64,000 nucleotides of DNA. Source: Microbulbifer harenosus. GTDB lineage: Bacteria; Pseudomonadota; Gammaproteobacteria; Pseudomonadales; Cellvibrionaceae. Position 1 is the first letter of the stretch, and every line of letters begins with the position of its first letter. The position numbers were made by a program, and so were the translations under genes. Below, piece after piece: positions 47,666 through 56,084 of this stretch. The notes under the pieces were generated by a model. It was given only the letters and a program-made list of their open reading frames with translations, had not been told where the DNA came from and searched no databases. The DNA is taken from assembly GCF_005771435.1 (NCBI RefSeq), contig NZ_VANI01000009.1:186001-250000 (forward strand), in the 5' to 3' direction.

Positions 47666-49051
47666 ATGAAGTCAGCAGTTCAAACGGCGATGAGCAGTGC
47701 ACATCCCTACTCGCGGGGTAGGGTAAACCTGCAGTCGGTTGCAATGGTTTCCGGGCTTGAGGCCGACAGCGGAGCCGAGAGCTGGTTTGACCGGCTTGCT
47801 CGAAAGCTGGTATTGCACCGCCTGGCGGACATTACCGTGGGCACTCTGTATATTCACGAAACGCGAGTATCAGACCACGGTATACAGGGCGTGCGGAATC
47901 AGGCCCTAGGTGGTAATACCGTGCATCATTTCGGTCAGGCACCGGGCAGCTCCGATATCGAAGCCCATATCCACGTGCGCGAGCTTTCTGCCTATACGCA
48001 GGTGCTGCTCAACGGATCCATCGGTTCCGGTGAGGCTTACATGGACGGCGCCTGGCATACACCTGACCTGGTGCAGGTCATTCGTTTGTTCGTGGTCAAT
48101 ATGGCTGTGTTGGAACAGCTGGACTCCCGTTGGAGTTCTGTTTCGAAATTCCTGCTGAAAGGATTGCACCGCCTGAATGCCAACTCCATCCGGGGAGCGC
48201 GCAAGAATATTGCTGCCCATTACGATCTTGGCAATAACTTCTTCCGTCTGTTTCTCGACCAGAGCATGCTCTACTCATCCGCGGTATTTCCCAGTGTGAA
48301 CGCGAGCCTGGCCGAGGCATCCCAGTTCAAACTTGCGCGTATCTGTCGCAAGCTGAGACTGCAGTCTTCGGACCATCTTCTGGAAATTGGCACAGGCTGG
48401 GGTGGTATGGCGATTTATGCCGCCAAGCACCACGGTTGTCGTGTAACCAGCATCACTATCTCGAAAGAGCAGTACGAGTACGCACAAGCCTGGGTGAAAC
48501 GCGAGGGTCTGGAGGATCGGGTTACCCTGCTGTTGCAGGATTATCGTGAGCTCGACAGCGACGCCGAAGGACAGTTCGACAAGCTTGTCTCCATAGAGAT
48601 GATTGAAGCGGTCGGGCACGAGTACTATCGCGAGTTCTTTTCCCGCTGCAGCCGCCTGCTCAAACCGGACGGCATCATGGTGATGCAGGCGATCACGATT
48701 CAGGACCAGCGCTTCGACAGCTACAAAAGCAGTGTCGATTTCATCCAACGCTATATTTTCCCGGGTGGCTGCCTGCCTTCCAATCACATCATTGCCAAAC
48801 ATATTGCCGAAGATACGGATATGCAGATTGTCGGCCTGGATGACATTACATTTGATTACGCCAAGACATTGGCGGCTTGGCGCGGTGCATTTTTCGAGAA
48901 TCTTGAGGAAATCCGCCATCAGGGTTTTGATCAGCGATTCATCAATATGTGGGATTTCTATTTCTGCTATTGCGAGGGCGGCTTCCTTGAACGTGTTATC
49001 AGCACAGCTCAGTTTACCTTTGCAAAACCACGCTTTCGGTGGGCCGCTTAG
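47666..49051 (+). CDS. Cyclopropane-fatty-acyl-phospholipid synthase family methyltransferase, 461 aa
   Basis: SAM-dependent transfer of a methyl or methylene group to double bonds of phospholipid acyl chains. An N-terminal domain (about residues 30-160) precedes the Rossmann methyltransferase with AHYDLGNNFFRLFLD (about 185), the SAM loop LEIGTGWGGMAIYAA (about 238), SITISKEQYEYA (about 262) and IEMIEAVGHEYYREFF (about 310). E. coli Cfa is 382 aa; the longer N terminus is usual for the ChrR-regulated branch. It ends the overlapped gene set; a short in-frame hydrophobic sequence follows the stop. Confidence 0.92.
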   Translation: MKSAVQTAMSSAHPYSRGRVNLQSVAMVSGLEADSGAESWFDRLARKLVLHRLADITVGTLYIHETRVSDHGIQGVRNQALGGNTVHHFGQAPGSSDIEAHIHVRELSAYTQVLLNGSIGSGEAYMDGAWHTPDLVQVIRLFVVNMAVLEQLDSRWSSVSKFLLKGLHRLNANSIRGARKNIAAHYDLGNNFFRLFLDQSMLYSSAVFPSVNASLAEASQFKLARICRKLRLQSSDHLLEIGTGWGGMAIYAAKHHGCRVTSITISKEQYEYAQAWVKREGLEDRVTLLLQDYRELDSDAEGQFDKLVSIEMIEAVGHEYYREFFSRCSRLLKPDGIMVMQAITIQDQRFDSYKSSVDFIQRYIFPGGCLPSNHIIAKHIAEDTDMQIVGLDDITFDYAKTLAAWRGAFFENLEEIRHQGFDQRFINMWDFYFCYCEGGFLERVISTAQFTFAKPRFRWAA

Positions 49052-49192
49052 TTATTTCTGAGTGCCGCCATCGGTGGTTTCGTGGCACTGAAGGAACCTC
49101 TCTGGCTGACCCTCGCGCTGCTTTCACTATTGTGGTTGCTGTTCCTTGTGGGGGCGATGAAATTGGCCAGGTTACCCTGCCTGAGGTATTGA
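49052..49192 (+). pseudogene. Possible remnant of a membrane protein gene, in frame behind the CFA synthase
   Basis: Right after the CFA synthase TAG the same frame stays open for 46 codons to TGA at 49190-49192. It encodes a membrane-helix-like stretch (WLTLALLSLLWLLFLVGAM) ahead of a short basic end. No start codon with a ribosome site is evident. Operons of this kind often continue with small DUF2878- or DUF1475-like membrane protein genes, so this may be what is left of one. Confidence 0.35.
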
Positions 49193-49194
49193 AT

Positions 49195-49500
49195 ATGATT
49201 CACGCGATTGCAGCCATTGCCATCTCCACATCGGCGTGCGTTGTCCCGGAAGCGGTTGTGCAGCAGGCGGCTGTGATCGGGCTGGCGAGGAGTGTCGGAG
49301 CAGGCGGAAGTGACTCTGCTGCGTTGCAATACTGCGAATACTTTCTGGTCGATGATATCGAGTTCAATTTTGCCTCGCCGCCGCACGGCCAGGTGGTTCG
49401 TTTACGCGCGCGTGCAATGGCTTGCGATGGCGGGGTGGCGGCAGCGGAGCATCTGTGCCTCAGGGGCGAGCCCGCCAATGCCCCGCTACGCATCGCCTGA
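49195..49500 (+). CDS. Secreted hypothetical protein, 101 aa
   Basis: ATG two bases after the preceding frame ends. The first ~24 residues (MIHAIAAIAISTSACVV) could be a signal peptide or lipoprotein leader. The rest contains CEYFLVDDIEFNF and three further cysteines. No family recognised, and no strong ribosome binding site, so the annotation is tentative. It could be the last gene of the lipid-modification unit. Confidence 0.4.
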   Translation: MIHAIAAIAISTSACVVPEAVVQQAAVIGLARSVGAGGSDSAALQYCEYFLVDDIEFNFASPPHGQVVRLRARAMACDGGVAAAEHLCLRGEPANAPLRIA

Positions 49501-49617
49501 ACAGGCAGTCAGCAGGTGAGCTCGACTCGGCGAAAATTCTTCCATGCCGTTGGCACATAACCAAAATGTCGTCTAAACCTACAGTTGAAGCAGGCGACAA
49601 TGTGGTGATGAGCGCCA

Positions 49618-50013
49618 ATGAGACTGAATATCCTGGCCGCTGTGGGCCTGAGCGCAGCAACCCTATTTGGATGTGCCTACCAGCAGGAGCAGGTGCCTGG
49701 TGCCGGCAACATCGTGATTGATACCTACGGCGTCAACATGCGTCAGTATCAGTTGGATCTCGCTGACTGCCGAGGTCTGTCTACCGCCGCGCGCAACGAT
49801 GCCGGTCGTCGCGGTGTCACCAGGGCTGCTGGTGGTGCTCTACTGGGTGGCGCCCTCGGCGCGATCATTGGCGATACCAGTAGTGCCGCTCTCGCGGGTG
49901 CCGGAGCCGGTGCCTTGCTCGGTGGCGTCAGTGGGGTGGGCAGTTCTGGCGCGGAAGCGAGTTACATCACCCGTAACTGCCTGCGTGGACGCGGCTATCG
50001 TGTGCTGAACTAG
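49618..50013 (+). CDS. Glycine-zipper lipoprotein, 131 aa
   Basis: Lipobox TLFGCAY (Cys at residue 19) and a glycine-zipper segment (about residues 72-110, AAGGALLGGALGAIIGD) typical of small outer-membrane lipoproteins related to SlyB/YMGG proteins. A conserved N-terminal VDTYG-like stretch (IVIDTYGVNM) and two cysteines (DCRGL, NCLRGRGY) follow the family pattern. Single gene with a terminator behind it. Confidence 0.85.
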   Translation: MRLNILAAVGLSAATLFGCAYQQEQVPGAGNIVIDTYGVNMRQYQLDLADCRGLSTAARNDAGRRGVTRAAGGALLGGALGAIIGDTSSAALAGAGAGALLGGVSGVGSSGAEASYITRNCLRGRGYRVLN

Positions 50014-50070
50014 CCGTGTATTGAATTAACTCCAAGTGCTATTCGGCAACTCTCACAGGACTTGGCTTGG

Positions 50071-50096
50071 CCGGAGTAACCCTCCGGCTTTTTTTT
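50071..50096 (+). terminator. Intrinsic terminator after the glycine-zipper lipoprotein
   Basis: CCGGAG, loop TAACC, CTCCGG, then C and eight T residues. Confidence 0.85.
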
Positions 50097-50116
50097 GCGG
50101 TGATGCTGTAATCCGT

Positions 50117-50152
50117 TTGTCATAAAAAATTCATCTTACTGAAGCCTATAAA
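50117..50152 (+). promoter_or_regulatory. Possible Pho box and promoter ahead of the phosphatase gene
   Basis: TTGTCAT (50117-50123), four bases, AATTCAT (50128-50134) has the 11-bp repeat spacing of a PhoB site, although the second half matches only in part. TATAAA at 50147-50152 is placed as a -10 behind it. Consistent with phosphate-starvation control. Confidence 0.35.
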
Positions 50153-50196
50153 AAAACTATGCCTTTAGAATCCCCGGGTCATTTACAGGGGGTTCC

Positions 50197-52044
50197 ATGC
50201 GATTATTTTCCAACCTGACACTTACCTTACTGCTGCTCTGCTTTTGCGGGATTGCCGCTGCCGATGCGTCCGGCAACGTTCACCGGGATCTTGAGGAAAG
50301 GGTTTCACACATTATTGCCCGTATGTCCGAAGACCTGTCACCAGAAAAACGCATTGCGTTGACCGCGGACTCTGCTGCCAAGTTTCTTACCCGGGATGAG
50401 CGGGATTATTTGGGAACCAGCTTTTCCCATTTTCGCGTTGATCGCCCGGCCGTTATTTATGTCGCCTTCGATGCTTCTTACGGGGAAACGCCGTTCTGGC
50501 TTAAGGATCAAAAATTCTCGCGGAGAACAGAACTCGACTTCATCGTGGATGAAGAAGACCCATACCATGTATGGTCGAAGCAGGTGGAAGCGGGGCAGGT
50601 GAATTTGGGTGTGCCCAGTCTGTCCGGTGAGTTGAAGCCCTATCTGGTGTTTGCCGGTGCGCTGGATGGAAAAGCACCGGTTACCATCACTCCGCTGATT
50701 GAAGGTGTGGACGTGCAGATCGCGGAAGTCGGCGGCCTGCCGTTTATCGACGATAACGACTACTTCAACACTTTGCCGCAGGCGCTGGTTGGCCTGCCGG
50801 TGTTGCGCAGCTACGAGAGCTGGGAGCTGGTATCGCGCTTTGTGGGTTACTTCCGCGAAACCCGCTATCCCTCGTCATCGCGGCCGGACCATCTGCAGTT
50901 GACCTGGCAGGGCGACCCGGCAACATCCGCCACGGTACAGTGGCGCACCGACAACAGTGTGGAAAAAAGCCGGTTGTGGGTGGCCCCGAAAAACCGCTTC
51001 CTCGCGCGCGGTAACCGTGCCGGTCAACGCAAAAACGCGACCTACACAGAATTGCACAGCCGTCAGGTGGTGAATGACCCGGTGGTGCGACTGCATCGCG
51101 TTGTGCTGAGGGACCTGCAGCCGGCCACGGACTACCTCTATGCCGTCAGTACCGATGACGGCAAGAGCTGGACTTCACCACGAGAATTCCGCACCGCGGC
51201 GAGTTCTCCTGTCGAGCCGTTTTCTTTTGTCTATCTGGGCGATCCCCAGAACGGTCTGGATCAGTGGGGGCAGTTGATCCGCCAGGCAGATTTCGAATTC
51301 CCGCACGCGCGCTTTTACATGATTGCCGGAGACCTCATCGACCACGGCCAGGAACAGGACAACTGGGATCAGTTTTTCCACGAGGGCAGTTCCGTTTTCG
51401 ACCGCTCCATGGTGGTGCCGGCGCTGGGTAATCACGACAGTCACGGCGGACATCCCACGTTGTATCTCAAGCAGTTTGCGCTGCCGGCGAACGGCAGTGA
51501 GCAACTGGATGCCGGCCGCACCTATCACGTGACCTATCAGGATTTGCTCGTCGTAGTGATGGATTCCAACTATCACCTGGTGGAACCGGAGCTGCAGGCG
51601 GAGTGGTTGGATCGGGTGCTGGGCGAGAGCGAGGCGCGCTGGAAAGTGGTGATCTATCACCATCCGTTCTATGCCTCCCGCGAGGGCAGGGACAACAAGC
51701 CGATCCGCGACGTGTGGGGGCCGATCTTCGACAAGCATCACGTGGACATCGCGTTCCAGGGCCACGACCACGCGTATATGCGCACCGTTCCCATGCGCGG
51801 TAACGAGCCGGTGGTGGCGGACGAGCAGGGCACTATTTATCTGGTGGCAGTGTCCGGGACCAAAATGTACGAGCAGGAGTTGCCGGAGTTCGCCGCCTTT
51901 GGTGCGGTGAATACCCGCACCTATCAGGTGATTGACGTGGACCCACTCTCCGGCTCACTGAAGTATCGCGCCATCGACGACAACGGAAATGTGATCGACC
52001 AGTTTGCACTGCGCAAACCGGTAAACACACAAGCGCGGCGATAA
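50197..52044 (+). CDS. Secreted purple-acid-phosphatase-like metallophosphoesterase, 615 aa
   Basis: Signal peptide (cut near AAADAS, residue 25), a ~200-residue N-terminal region of its own, a fibronectin-like purple acid phosphatase N domain (LQLTWQGDPATSATVQWRTD near 230) and the calcineurin-type core: YLGDPQNG near 347, MIAGDLIDHG near 376, ALGNHDSHGG near 410, VIYHHPFYASREG near 488 and FQGHDHAYMRT near 522. These supply the dinuclear metal site. A phosphate-scavenging phosphomonoesterase or diesterase is likely. Single gene ending at a strong terminator. Confidence 0.92.
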   Translation: MRLFSNLTLTLLLLCFCGIAAADASGNVHRDLEERVSHIIARMSEDLSPEKRIALTADSAAKFLTRDERDYLGTSFSHFRVDRPAVIYVAFDASYGETPFWLKDQKFSRRTELDFIVDEEDPYHVWSKQVEAGQVNLGVPSLSGELKPYLVFAGALDGKAPVTITPLIEGVDVQIAEVGGLPFIDDNDYFNTLPQALVGLPVLRSYESWELVSRFVGYFRETRYPSSSRPDHLQLTWQGDPATSATVQWRTDNSVEKSRLWVAPKNRFLARGNRAGQRKNATYTELHSRQVVNDPVVRLHRVVLRDLQPATDYLYAVSTDDGKSWTSPREFRTAASSPVEPFSFVYLGDPQNGLDQWGQLIRQADFEFPHARFYMIAGDLIDHGQEQDNWDQFFHEGSSVFDRSMVVPALGNHDSHGGHPTLYLKQFALPANGSEQLDAGRTYHVTYQDLLVVVMDSNYHLVEPELQAEWLDRVLGESEARWKVVIYHHPFYASREGRDNKPIRDVWGPIFDKHHVDIAFQGHDHAYMRTVPMRGNEPVVADEQGTIYLVAVSGTKMYEQELPEFAAFGAVNTRTYQVIDVDPLSGSLKYRAIDDNGNVIDQFALRKPVNTQARR

Positions 52045-52070
52045 TCCATAGACGTATTTTCGTCGCGCAA

Positions 52071-52105
52071 AAAAAGAAGCCCGGGAATTTCCCGGGCTTC
52101 TTTTT
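52071..52105. terminator. Bidirectional terminator between the phosphatase gene and putA
   Basis: 17-base complementary arms (52071-52087 and 52089-52105) with GAAGCCCGGG core and A5/T5 tracts on either side. It serves the two convergent genes. Confidence 0.88.
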
Positions 52106-52114
52106 GTGAGGCGA

Positions 52115-55100
52115 TTACTGCCCCAGGGTAAACAACTGCGTGTTGCCGCCGGTTGCCACGGTGTTGACCGTCTTGGTCTTCTCGTTGGCAAAGCGGAACA
52201 GGTAGTGCGGGCCGCCGGCTTTGGGGCCGGTGCCGGAGAGGCCCATACCGCCGAACGGGTTCACGCCCACAACCGCACCCACCATATCGCGGTTGATGTA
52301 GCAGTTGCCCGCATCAATGCGCTTGAAGATGGCACCGGCGCGGCCTTCGATACGCGAATGCAGGCCGAAGGTGAGGCCGTAGCCGGTGGCGTTGATGCTG
52401 TGGATCACGTCTTCCAGCTCTTCTGCCTTGAAGCGCACCACATGCAGGAACGGACCGAACACTTCGCGCTTTAGCAGATTGATGTCGGTGATCTCTACCA
52501 CTTGCGGGCCGAAGAAGGTGCCGTGCTGCGGGCGCTTGTTTTCGTCGAACGCGAACAGGGGGTTCGCCTCCGAACTCATACGTTCGCGGTGCTTCTCCAA
52601 CAGACCGAGGGCTTTCTCGTCGATCACCGGGCCGATGTCGGTTTCCAGTTTTGACGGGTCGCCCAGCACCAGTTCTTCACAGGCGCCTTTCAGCATGTTC
52701 AGCAGGTTGTCCGCGATCACGTCCTGCACACACAGAACACGCAGGGCGGAGCAGCGCTGACCGGCGCTCAGGAACGCGGATTGGATCACGTCGTCCACTA
52801 CCTGTTCTGGCAGCGCGGTGGAGTCCACGATCATCACGTTCTGGCCACCGGTTTCGGCGATCAGCGGCACGATGGGGCCATCTTTCGCGGCCAGCTGCAT
52901 ATTGATGTGCTTGGCGGTTTCGGTGGAGCCGGTAAAGGCCACACCGGCAACCCGCGGGTGATCCAGCAGCGGCTTGCCGATGGCGGCACCGGTGCCGGTG
53001 ATCAGGTGCAGTACTTTCTGTGGAATACCGGCCTCGTGCATCAGCTGTACTGCGCGCGCGGCGATCAGCGGGGTCTGCTCCGCGGGCTTGGCGAGTACCG
53101 CGTTACCAGCGGCCAACGCCGCAACCACCTGGCCGGTGAAAATCGCCAGCGGGAAGTTCCATGGACTGATACACACGAACACACCGCGCCCGCACAGGCT
53201 CAGTTCATTACTCTCGCCCGTGGGTCCGGGAAGAATGGTGGGCTCGCCGAAGTGCTGGCGCGCGCCGTTGGCGTAGTAGCGGCAGAAGTCCACTGCTTCG
53301 CGCACTTCGCTGATGCCGTCGTTCAGGGTGCGGCCGGCCTCGCGGCAGATCATCGCCACCAGTTCGTTCAGATGCTGCTCGTAGAGGTCCGCGACCTTGT
53401 CGAGGATTTTTGCTCGGGCTTCGCCGCCCAGACGGTTCCAGGCGCGCTGGTGCTCGGCAGCGGAGGTAAACGCCTTGTCGATCAGCGCGGCATCGGTGTT
53501 GGCGGTGTGGCCCACCACCTCGCCGGTGGCCGGGTTGAGCACCGCCAGGTCCGCCTTGCCAGCAATGCCGTCCACGATGGGGCCGCCGCTCCAGGTTTTG
53601 CCTGCAGACGCTTCCACCATCTGTTTCAGTGGGGCGAAGGCAATCGGGTCGGTGAGTTCAAAACCGTGGGAGTTTTTCCGCGGCAGTGTCTCATGGCCGA
53701 TGTAGATATCCGCCGGCACCGGGATTTCCGGATGGCGGTAGGGGTTGCAGGCTTCGCTCAGCTTCAAGGTGTCCTGCACCAGCACGTTGACCGGGGTCTT
53801 CTCGTCCATAAAGCGGTTGACGAAGGAGCTGTTGGCCCCGTTTTCCAGCAGGCGACGCACCAGGTAGGGCAGCAGGTCGCGGTGCGCACCCACTGGGGCG
53901 TAAACCCGCACCGGCGCGCGTTTGCCGTGTACCGCTTCGATCTGATCGTAAAGCAGGTGGCCCATGCCGTGCAGGCGCTGGAATTCGTAGTCGGTACGGT
54001 TGCCAGCCATTTCCAGGATCAGGCCCACGGTATAGGCATTGTGGGTGGCGAACTGCGGATAGATCGCATCGTTCGCGTCCAGCAGCTTGCGCGCGCAGAC
54101 CTGATAGGAGAGATCGGTGTGGCACTTGCGGGTGTATACCGGGTAATCGGACAGGCCCATCTGCTGGGCATGTTTGATCTCGCTGTCCCAGTAGGCGCCC
54201 TTGACCAGGCGTACCATCAGTTTGCGGCCGGTATCGCGGCCGAGCGCAATCAGCCAATCCGCCACGTGTGGGGCGCGCTTCTGGTAGGCCTGCAGCACAA
54301 AACCGAGACCCTGCCAGTCGCGCAGCTCCGGCGCGCGCGCCAGGGCTTCAAAAATATCCAGGGAGATATCCAGACGGTCCGCTTCCTCGGCATCGATATT
54401 GAGGCCCATCTGGTATTTGGCGGCAGCCGCGCACAGCTCGATGACTTTCGGCAACAGCTCGTTCATCACGCGCTCGCGCTGCAGCTCGCTGTAGCGCGGG
54501 TGCAGGGCGGAGAGCTTGATGGAAATGCCGTTTGCCTCCACCACGTTGCGCTGGCCTTCGCTCTTCTTGAGGTTGTCGGCGCCGATGGCCTCGATGGCCA
54601 TCATGTAGGAGTCGAAGTAGCGCTGGGCGTCCGCCATGGTGCGCGCGCCTTCGCCAAGCATATCGAAGGAGAAGCGGGTGCCGGGCTTGTTTTCGGCGGG
54701 GCCGCGCTTCAGGGCTTCCTTGATGGTGCGGCCGAGCACATACTGCCCGCCCATGATCTTCATGGCCTGCATCATGGAGGTGCGCACCATCGGCTCGCCC
54801 ATGCGACTGACCAGTTTCTTCATCCAGTGGGACGGCTTTTCGGTGATGTCCGGGTCCAGTTCCACGATGCTGCCGGTCAGCATCAGCCCCCAGGTGGAGG
54901 CGTTCACGAACAGGGAGTCAGACTGGCCACGGTGACTGGACCAGTTGCCGGAGTGCACCTTTTCTGCGATCAGCTTGTCGGCGGTGTCGGCATCCGGCAC
55001 CCGCAACAGGGACTCCGCCAGGCACATCAGCGCCACCCCCTCCTTATTGGAGAGACCAAACTGCTGCAGAAAGGCATCTAAAGTACCGCGCTTGCTGCGC

Positions 55101-55288
55101 TGCTCGCGGGACTTCACCACCAGTTGGCTGGCGGTGGCGAGGATCTTCTCGCGCAGGGCCTCACCCGGGCGGGGGGCCGCCAGCAGTTCGCTGACGCACT
55201 GGTTTTCGTCGGCATGCAGGTATTGGCGGGCTTTCTGGCGCGCTTTTTTCAACTCTTCGGTCAATGGGCCGGCGAAGTGAGTTGGCAT
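52115..55288 (-). CDS. putA: Bifunctional proline dehydrogenase / P5C dehydrogenase PutA, 1057 aa
   Basis: Oxidises proline to glutamate in two steps. The FAD-dependent proline dehydrogenase barrel covers about residues 150-470 (SFDMLGEGART, KLSALHPRYSE, RLVKGAYWDSEI, ATHNAYTV). The aldehyde dehydrogenase part covers about 540-1010 (ISPWNFPLAIFTGQV, FTGSTETAK, catalytic Glu in IAETGGQN and Cys in SAGQRCSALRVL). Unlike E. coli PutA (1320 aa) there is no ribbon-helix-helix domain at the N terminus, so it cannot repress its own gene; the divergent Lrp-family gene is the likely regulator. The long open frame opposite is a shadow. Confidence 0.96.
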   Translation of the reverse strand: MPTHFAGPLTEELKKARQKARQYLHADENQCVSELLAAPRPGEALREKILATASQLVVKSREQRSKRGTLDAFLQQFGLSNKEGVALMCLAESLLRVPDADTADKLIAEKVHSGNWSSHRGQSDSLFVNASTWGLMLTGSIVELDPDITEKPSHWMKKLVSRMGEPMVRTSMMQAMKIMGGQYVLGRTIKEALKRGPAENKPGTRFSFDMLGEGARTMADAQRYFDSYMMAIEAIGADNLKKSEGQRNVVEANGISIKLSALHPRYSELQRERVMNELLPKVIELCAAAAKYQMGLNIDAEEADRLDISLDIFEALARAPELRDWQGLGFVLQAYQKRAPHVADWLIALGRDTGRKLMVRLVKGAYWDSEIKHAQQMGLSDYPVYTRKCHTDLSYQVCARKLLDANDAIYPQFATHNAYTVGLILEMAGNRTDYEFQRLHGMGHLLYDQIEAVHGKRAPVRVYAPVGAHRDLLPYLVRRLLENGANSSFVNRFMDEKTPVNVLVQDTLKLSEACNPYRHPEIPVPADIYIGHETLPRKNSHGFELTDPIAFAPLKQMVEASAGKTWSGGPIVDGIAGKADLAVLNPATGEVVGHTANTDAALIDKAFTSAAEHQRAWNRLGGEARAKILDKVADLYEQHLNELVAMICREAGRTLNDGISEVREAVDFCRYYANGARQHFGEPTILPGPTGESNELSLCGRGVFVCISPWNFPLAIFTGQVVAALAAGNAVLAKPAEQTPLIAARAVQLMHEAGIPQKVLHLITGTGAAIGKPLLDHPRVAGVAFTGSTETAKHINMQLAAKDGPIVPLIAETGGQNVMIVDSTALPEQVVDDVIQSAFLSAGQRCSALRVLCVQDVIADNLLNMLKGACEELVLGDPSKLETDIGPVIDEKALGLLEKHRERMSSEANPLFAFDENKRPQHGTFFGPQVVEITDINLLKREVFGPFLHVVRFKAEELEDVIHSINATGYGLTFGLHSRIEGRAGAIFKRIDAGNCYINRDMVGAVVGVNPFGGMGLSGTGPKAGGPHYLFRFANEKTKTVNTVATGGNTQLFTLGQ

Positions 55289-55437
55289 AGATTTTTCCTC
55301 AAAACTCCCTGATACAAATGGGTGCAGGATAAAAACCCAGATTATGTGGTAAGAGTCCCAGAATTAATCGCCATTTTAGAAAAGAGTGTGGTTAAATATA
55401 GGGCGTATTTGCTTGATCACCAGTAGGGTATTTTGTC

Positions 55438-55941
55438 ATGTCTCGTAAGTTGGAAGATCTGGATCGTATCGACCGTCAGATACTGCGGATTCTGCAGCGA
55501 GCAGGCCGCCTTCCCAATGTGGAGCTGGCCCGTCGCGTCAACCTCAGCCCCACACCCTGCCTCGAACGCGTGAAGCGGCTCGAGCGCGAGGGCTTCATTA
55601 AGGACTACGTAGCGCTGCTCGACCCGTTGAAGGTACACGCGGGCCTGGTGGTGTACATCCAGGTGTCTCTTACCGATACCGCGACCGAATCGCTGGAAGC
55701 GTTCAATAAGCACGTGTCCGGCTTAGAGGAAGTGCAGGAGTGCCATATGGTGGCTGGTGGTTTCGACTACCTGGTAAAAATCCGCATTAAGGATATGCTC
55801 GGTTACCGCCAATTCCTCGGCGAAAAGCTGGCCTCCGTTCCCGGTGTGCGCGAAACCCACACCTATGTAGTGATGGAGGAAGTGAAAACCGATACCTCGG
55901 TGGCGGTTCCCGACCCGGAGCCCAAAAGCGGCAAGCGCTGA
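55438..55941 (+). CDS. Lrp/AsnC-family regulator, probable proline-dehydrogenase activator, 167 aa
   Basis: Helix-turn-helix LDRIDRQILRILQRAGRLPN and SPTPCLERVKRLEREGF, then the RAM domain (ECHMVAGGFDYLVKIRI). Related to E. coli Lrp and to PutR-type activators of putA. Divergent from putA across 149 AT-rich bases, a layout seen in many proteobacteria in which this protein responds to proline. It ends at a strong terminator. An acidic/basic C-terminal tail of ~17 residues is unusual. Confidence 0.93.
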   Translation: MSRKLEDLDRIDRQILRILQRAGRLPNVELARRVNLSPTPCLERVKRLEREGFIKDYVALLDPLKVHAGLVVYIQVSLTDTATESLEAFNKHVSGLEEVQECHMVAGGFDYLVKIRIKDMLGYRQFLGEKLASVPGVRETHTYVVMEEVKTDTSVAVPDPEPKSGKR

Positions 55942-55956
55942 CAGGGTATGTTGGGA

Positions 55957-55989
55957 AAAGATGGCAGGTGCCGGGCGCCTGCCATCTTT
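55957..55989 (+). terminator. Intrinsic terminator after the putA regulator
   Basis: AAAGATGGCAGG (55957-55968), a nine-base loop, and its exact complement (55978-55989) ending in TTT. Confidence 0.75.
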
Positions 55990-56084
55990 CGTTTATAGCT
56001 GAATAAATAATTGGCCGAATAAATTTTTGTTCGGGTAAATCCCTAGCCGTATGACTCAGCGGTTCTGTCTGGCGGTTTCAAAAA

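Noticed and set aside
52781-55081. 766-aa frame antisense to putA
   Set aside because: Product of GC-rich codon use in putA; composition is rich in G, V and H, with no recognisable domain, while the putA strand is a complete enzyme.
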